A stretch of DNA of 64,000 nt from Staphylococcus sp. IVB6240 (GTDB lineage: Bacteria > Bacillota > Bacilli > Staphylococcales > Staphylococcaceae), in NCBI RefSeq assembly GCF_025558425.1, contig NZ_CP094718.1, positions 1,736,001 through 1,800,000 on the forward strand. The letters are read 5' to 3'. Shown here piece after piece: positions 60,488-64,000 of the stretch; position 1 is the first letter of the stretch; every line of letters starts with the position of its first letter. Under the pieces are notes generated by a model. The model did not search any database and was not told the origin of the DNA. It saw only the letters and a program-made list of their open reading frames with translations. A program made the position numbers and the translations under genes.

Positions 60488-60661
60488 CTTGTTTGCTATG
60501 CGTAGGTTATTAGGATATTTCAATTCTAATTTTCCTTCCAAAACCAGTGGCTGTACTATTTTTTGTCTTATATGGTTTTCAGTACACCCCAAAATACTTG
60601 AGATTTGATTAACAGTAAAGTATTCATCAGAGCAAAGTTTTAATACTAATTGCTTTTTCAA
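60476..60661 (-). pseudogene. Winged-helix fragment fused to the group II intron remnant
   Basis: A 61-residue frame from a TTG at 60661 reads VLKLCSDEYFTVNQISSILGCTENHIRQKIVQPLVLEGKLELKYP across several segments. This looks like the C-terminal winged-helix domain found at the end of larger ATP-binding or Fic/AlbA-type proteins. The expected N-terminal part is absent: upstream sequence is instead intron. The start has no good ribosome site. It is most likely the surviving 3' end of a larger gene. Confidence 0.5.
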
Positions 60662-60713
60662 TCTTATTTGGCCTTACGACAAGCTCCATTAGTGTTGGAG
60701 ACTCACGATACAT
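60627..60713 (-). pseudogene. ltrA: Group II intron reverse transcriptase/maturase, N-terminal stub
   Basis: From the ATG at 60713 the product reads YRESPTLMELVVRPNKIEKAIS before homology ends near 60645 and a TGA comes at 60627. LMExVVxPxNIxKAIxxVKxNKG is the usual N-terminus of bacterial group II intron-encoded proteins. Everything after KAIS (all RT, X and endonuclease domains) is missing. Confidence 0.75.
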
Positions 60714-61213
60714 TTCTTTCATTTCACTTAAGATTTACTGTACACACTTATATATCCTTTTTCGTTCCACTACTTATCTTTCTATAAGTTACCGGTTTCT
60801 ACCGTTTTCTGTACATTGTAAATCTATAAACTCCATTCTTTACTTTGTATGAATATTGTTCAGTCCTTCAGTATTTCTACCTACTATGACCTCTGCTGAC
60901 TTCTCATCATTCGTTGTTACTACGACTGTTAAGTCGCTGATGAGACCTCCCCGGGTAAGCGTAATCATTTTCCACTCACATCACTGCATCATTTACTATA
61001 TAGAACTCGGGTAGTATCAGACTTTGTCTTGTTTTGCAGACTCGTCCATTCCACATAGCCTTATATGATATTTCTGTTCGTCAGTGCGAGTGTTCGCGTC
61101 CGACTTCCTTCAGATTCCACTTCGCAATGGACACTCTTTTCTTTTGCTAACAGTTACTACTACCAAGCCTGTAAAGGACTTTCACCGTCAAGTTATTACC
61201 CATGCCGGGGCAC
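60645..61213 (-). mobile_element. Group II intron, 5' fragment (ribozyme domains I to IV start)
   Basis: On the minus strand the element begins GTGCCCCGGCATGGGT at 61213, a bacterial group II 5' end (GTGYG-like). GGTGAAAGTCC and GGCTTGGTAGTAG follow, then GGAATCTGAAGGAAGTCGG, ACAGAAATATCATATAAGGC, ACTACCCGAGTTC and ACCTGGGGAGGTCT-like ACCCGGGGAGGTCT. These are the conserved domain I-III blocks of one bacterial intron class, in order. The intron protein begins about 500 bases in, as expected. Domains V and VI are not found, so it cannot splice. Confidence 0.85.
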
Positions 61214-61261
61214 AAAAACAAACTAAAATTTATAAATAAAATTTTAAATCCTGTTTTTTTA

Positions 61262-62044
61262 TTATTTATTTTCTAGTTTCATTAAATGCTTCTCTAGTGT
61301 TTCTTTAGAATATTTACATTTACCAAAATACTTAGCATTGTCTTTTTTGTTTCTTTCCTCATAAAACTTATCCCCATAAATATTTTCATATTCCCCTAAT
61401 TCATCAAATAATTTTTTTCCATTTTCTTCGCTTAATTCTATTGGTCGTAACCCATTAGACCACTTTAAAAGTAATTTTTTACCACTGGTATCATAATTCA
61501 ATTTAGATAATAAATTTTTAATTTCAGCTAAATTATTATAAATTTGAGGTTGAAATGAATATTTGTCAGCAATAAATGTTTTATGATTTTTAATATTAGG
61601 ATGCTGGTACATCCACCCCAAATGATCTTGCAATAAATAGTCACCTGTCATAGAATTTTTTATATAATTATAAAAATTTTTTGGGTTCTTGTTAACAATT
61701 TTATTCCAATTTATTATACTTTCGACTTTAAACACTAAATCGCAATATATATTTTCTTTAAATTCCTTTAAACTTTCTAAATATATACTATCAGTACTTT
61801 GATTAGATGTAACAAAAAATACAATATCACCTTCTTCCAGAACATCTATTAATTTACTTTTTGGTGAGTTACGACCACCTATTTGCATCACATATTTATT
61901 TAACTGACAATAACTCCACAATATATTTTTATTCCATACGTAAGGGTCTTGATTGTTTTTCTTATTTATAGGATCACTAAAGTATATTTTATTATCAAAT
62001 TTATATGCTTTCCTCATTGGATGCCATATTATATAGTAACTCAT
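61262..62044 (-). CDS. Uncharacterised 260-residue protein, possible PUA/EVE-like N-terminal fold
   Basis: I do not recognise this gene. It has 260 residues, no signal peptide or membrane segment, many Lys, Asn and Trp, and very AT-rich codons unlike the core genes nearby. It begins MSYYIIWHPMRKAYKFDNKI. The segment KLIDVLEEGDIVFFVTSN followed by CDLVFKVESIINW has the look of a PUA-like (EVE/ASCH) domain, where a GDxVFF strand is followed by a beta-strand pair. WMYQHPNIKNHKTFIADKY and a Lys-rich C-terminal helix follow. GGAG lies eight bases upstream of the ATG. EVE domains read modified bases in DNA, but this link is weak. Confidence 0.55.
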   Translation of the reverse strand: MSYYIIWHPMRKAYKFDNKIYFSDPINKKNNQDPYVWNKNILWSYCQLNKYVMQIGGRNSPKSKLIDVLEEGDIVFFVTSNQSTDSIYLESLKEFKENIYCDLVFKVESIINWNKIVNKNPKNFYNYIKNSMTGDYLLQDHLGWMYQHPNIKNHKTFIADKYSFQPQIYNNLAEIKNLLSKLNYDTSGKKLLLKWSNGLRPIELSEENGKKLFDELGEYENIYGDKFYEERNKKDNAKYFGKCKYSKETLEKHLMKLENK

Positions 62045-62473
62045 TTTTATCTCCTCATTTTATAAAAGTATTTGTATAGAAACAAATTTATCAAGCGAAT
62101 ATTTTTTTCTAATTTCGTTTCATGATATTTTTTATTGTAAAAGAATTAGCTACTAATTTATGATGAGGGGGATTTCCATGCTAAACCCCTATAAAAAGCA
62201 TCTTTCGAGTATTTTTGAGAAGTGCTGTAAATGTTGATATAACAATGATATTAAGGTTGTGAGAATTGTGGTGAACGACGTACAGCTTTAAGGCCTAGTT
62301 TTTTACGTTCAAAAAACTTTAGGATTTCTTACAGTTATATAGAGTGTCACAAGCCTAGATATTGTAGGATTTCTAATTTTTACGATTGCATAGAATTGCA
62401 TCAAATTTCATTCAGGGGTAACTAAAAAACTGCTAGCCGGTGGTTAGGTATTTAACAGTACTAGTTTTTACGA
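62045..62473. other. Intergenic with possible degenerate transposase
   Basis: No intact gene. Near 62255-62320 one plus frame reads GCENCGERRTALRPSFLRS, which has the CxxC of an ISL3-type transposase zinc finger, after a GGGGGATTTCCATGCTAAAC stretch that could be an old IS end. Frames are interrupted throughout. The remainder is AT-rich and unassigned. Confidence 0.3.
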
Positions 62474-63122
62474 TTATTCCTTTTCTTCTAAATATTTATA
62501 GGCATTATAAATTGGTATTAAAATAAAAGCTATATTATACGCCCAAACAATATTTAAGCTACTTTTCGTATAATTTACAGGTAATTCGTATCCTTCATAA
62601 AAAAATATAATCATAGAAGTTATTGTTGTAAAAATTAATAAACTTATCTCTATATATACTCTATGTAATTTTATATGTTTTTTATCAGGGTAAATAAATT
62701 TATAATTATCATGCTTTTGAATAATTTTGGTATTATTTATTGATAATAATACTAATACAATTATAAGTAAAATGAAGAAGTGTTCATAATTTATACTTGA
62801 TGAAAAGAATAACTTTTTATCAAGTAAATCATTTTCTCTATTTTTTATAGCATCAGACATGCTATTGTATTCCCTAGGGTTTCTAACAAAAAAAACCATT
62901 ATCGATAATATTAAAAAATTTTTAATAATTGATTCGAATATTATACAAAAAAATCTATTTTGCTTACTAGAAAATTCTAACCATGGTTTTATTTTAAAAA
63001 TTATAAAAAAAACACGTGATAATAACTGTGATGAACGTATAGATGCATAATGTAAGAAAATCCAATTTTTTTTCAAAATAACTCATATCTAGTATTGAAA
63101 TTAAATATTCCAGATAATTCAT
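62474..63122 (-). pseudogene. Four-segment membrane protein, frameshifted at a T8 run
   Basis: The natural start is the ATG at 63122, which overlaps the upstream gene stop as ATGA. That frame gives MNYLEYLISILDMSYFEKK and a first membrane segment (LTLCIYTFITVIITCFF), then stops. The rest (IFKIKPWLEFSSKQNRFFC, then three more hydrophobic segments and a tail NAYKYLEEKE) is in the next frame. Removing one T from the run of eight (63005-63012) joins them into 215 residues. The shorter frame from the TTG at 63076 has no ribosome site. Family unknown. It is either a recent pseudogene or a phase-variable gene. Confidence 0.65.
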
Positions 63123-63517
63123 TTATTAACCTCTTCTTTACTACTAATTATTTCTAGTGCACATTTTAATGGTAATAAATAGAAAATAATAGTAAAAATA
63201 TGACCATTTAATACTGTGTCTATATTCTTATCATTTTTAGAAAATATAATCATAAATGCTAGTATGATAGATGTAACGTATAATATCTGATCAATAATCA
63301 CTTTTACATTCTTTTTATTAATTTTTAGTATTTTTTTCTTTATTAACATCATATTCAGACGTATGGAAATTATAAAATATATTATAAACACTATAAATAT
63401 AACGAGGTATATATCTTCAAAATGAAAATATATTAAAGATAATTTATAAATTTTTGACAACACAATAAATATTAGAACGTTAACCAAAAATATAATAAGT
63501 CCACGAATGAAGTTTAT
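63119..63517 (-). CDS. Small membrane protein, first gene of a two-gene operon
   Basis: About 122-132 residues with three or four membrane segments (VNVLIFIVLSKIYKLSLIYF, IYLVIFIVFIIYFIISI, ILYVTSIILAFMIIF, IFTIIFYLLPLKCALEI) and a charged tail SSKEEVNK. Start is uncertain: a TTG at 63487 has no ribosome site, while a strong GGGGG lies eight bases before an in-frame ATA at 63517, giving INFIRGLIIFLVNVL. ATA is rare as a start, and an ATG-to-ATA change is possible. It overlaps the next gene by ATGA. I recognise no family; very AT-rich. Confidence 0.55.
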   Translation of the reverse strand: MNFIRGLIIFLVNVLIFIVLSKIYKLSLIYFHFEDIYLVIFIVFIIYFIISIRLNMMLIKKKILKINKKNVKVIIDQILYVTSIILAFMIIFSKNDKNIDTVLNGHIFTIIFYLLPLKCALEIISSKEEVNK

Positions 63518-63754
63518 GATATAATCCCCCTGAAATTTGACTATATGTTATTTCCATTTGAATATTGAATAACAATTATTATAGCGAAATATTTACCATA
63601 TTTAGTCTGTCACACATAATAATAAATAGGTGGATTTTATAATCAACTTAACCACCTGTAAACAAAAAACGCCGTGTGAATTTCACATTATTATTGAGAT
63701 TGCCAAATCAAACCAATAAAGAAATGAATTCACATGATGTATACTTATTTTAAC

Positions 63755-64000
63755 ATGACATACCATAAAGTAACAAACTTAAGTTATGAAGAACGTGTTC
63801 AAATAGAAACACTTAAAAATTTAGTTATTTCAAATCGTGCAATAGCACGTGAATTAGGACGTGCACCTCAAACTATCAATCACAAAATTCATCGAGGAAC
63901 AACACGTCAAATTAAACGACAAAAATATCAATATAAAGTCTATGAATATGAAGCAAAAATTTTTTCTTTACCAGGTCAATAACTTTATCGAAAAAAGATA
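63755..64000 (+). pseudogene. IS30-family transposase, N-terminal part, with in-frame stop
   Basis: From the ATG at 63755 (MTYHKVTNLSYEERVQIETL) it has the IS30 helix-turn-helix: NLVISNRAIARELGRAPQTI, then RGTTRQIKRQKYQYK. After FSLPGQ a TAA at 63980-63982 interrupts the frame, and LYRKK continues in frame to the edge, so the copy is probably inactive. The rest is outside the window. The leader (63700-63750) may hold the left IS end. Confidence 0.75.

Noticed and set aside
60660..61261. A CRISPR array or degenerate repeat array
   Set aside because: There are no regularly spaced direct repeats; the conserved blocks match a group II intron.

Overview
The window is a chromosomal segment of a Staphylococcus. 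The gene set shows this: the complete staphyloferrin A locus (sfaABCD with htsABC), the saePQRS virulence regulator operon, the efflux trio sdrM-sepA-lmrS, the amaP/asp23 alkaline-shock operon with a sigma-B type promoter, the mannitol operon, and glmS preceded by a glmS ribozyme. Proteins are close to but clearly diverged from the S. aureus versions I remember, and the sae operon sits in a different neighbourhood, so this is probably a non-aureus, sae-carrying species (intermedius/hyicus-like clade). That species guess is inference.

Layout. 1-3312: a HAD phosphatase cut by the edge, a frameshifted ABC ATPase, glmS and its self-cleaving ribozyme. 3510-8819: mtlARFD with a cre-like site. 8867-12964 (minus): glmM, cdaR and cdaA (aminosugar and c-di-AMP module), then arginase. 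13322-16306: a decayed rolling-circle plasmid of the pC194/pUB110 type integrated in the chromosome, carrying a broken rep, both replication origins, a broken secreted-peptide gene and a possible immunity gene. 16357-22274 (minus): an rRNA operon (16S-23S-5S) followed by six tRNAs, driven by two tandem promoters. 22415-31592: mrp, the lmrS-sepA-sdrM efflux operon, hemolysin III family, UDP-sugar pyrophosphorylase and small housekeeping genes.

31651-42528 is the iron region: htsABC (importer of ferric staphyloferrin A), sfaCBA and the divergent sfaD (synthesis and export), with Fur boxes at both promoters, a tandem 121-bp repeat behind sfaD, and an MFS exporter. 42584-46145: arsRBC with a dyad operator, then amaP-DUF2273-asp23. 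46321-50158: hchA and saePQRS with four GTTAA-type half-sites at the promoter. 50252-57717 (minus): tcyABC, then an overlapping set glycerate kinase - SLC13 permease - response regulator - sensor kinase - PepSY-like protein. 57827-59961: a YjbR-family protein, a nitronate monooxygenase and a divergent TetR regulator.

60003-64000 is accessory and decayed: a gene remnant, a perfect 21-bp hairpin, the 5' part of a group II intron with the first codons of its reverse transcriptase, an unrecognised 260-residue protein, a two-gene membrane-protein operon whose second gene is frameshifted at a run of eight T, and a broken IS30-type transposase at the edge. Nothing in the window is a CRISPR array or a complete prophage. 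The least explained parts are the 61.2-63.5 kb genes and the peptide/immunity pair on the integrated plasmid.
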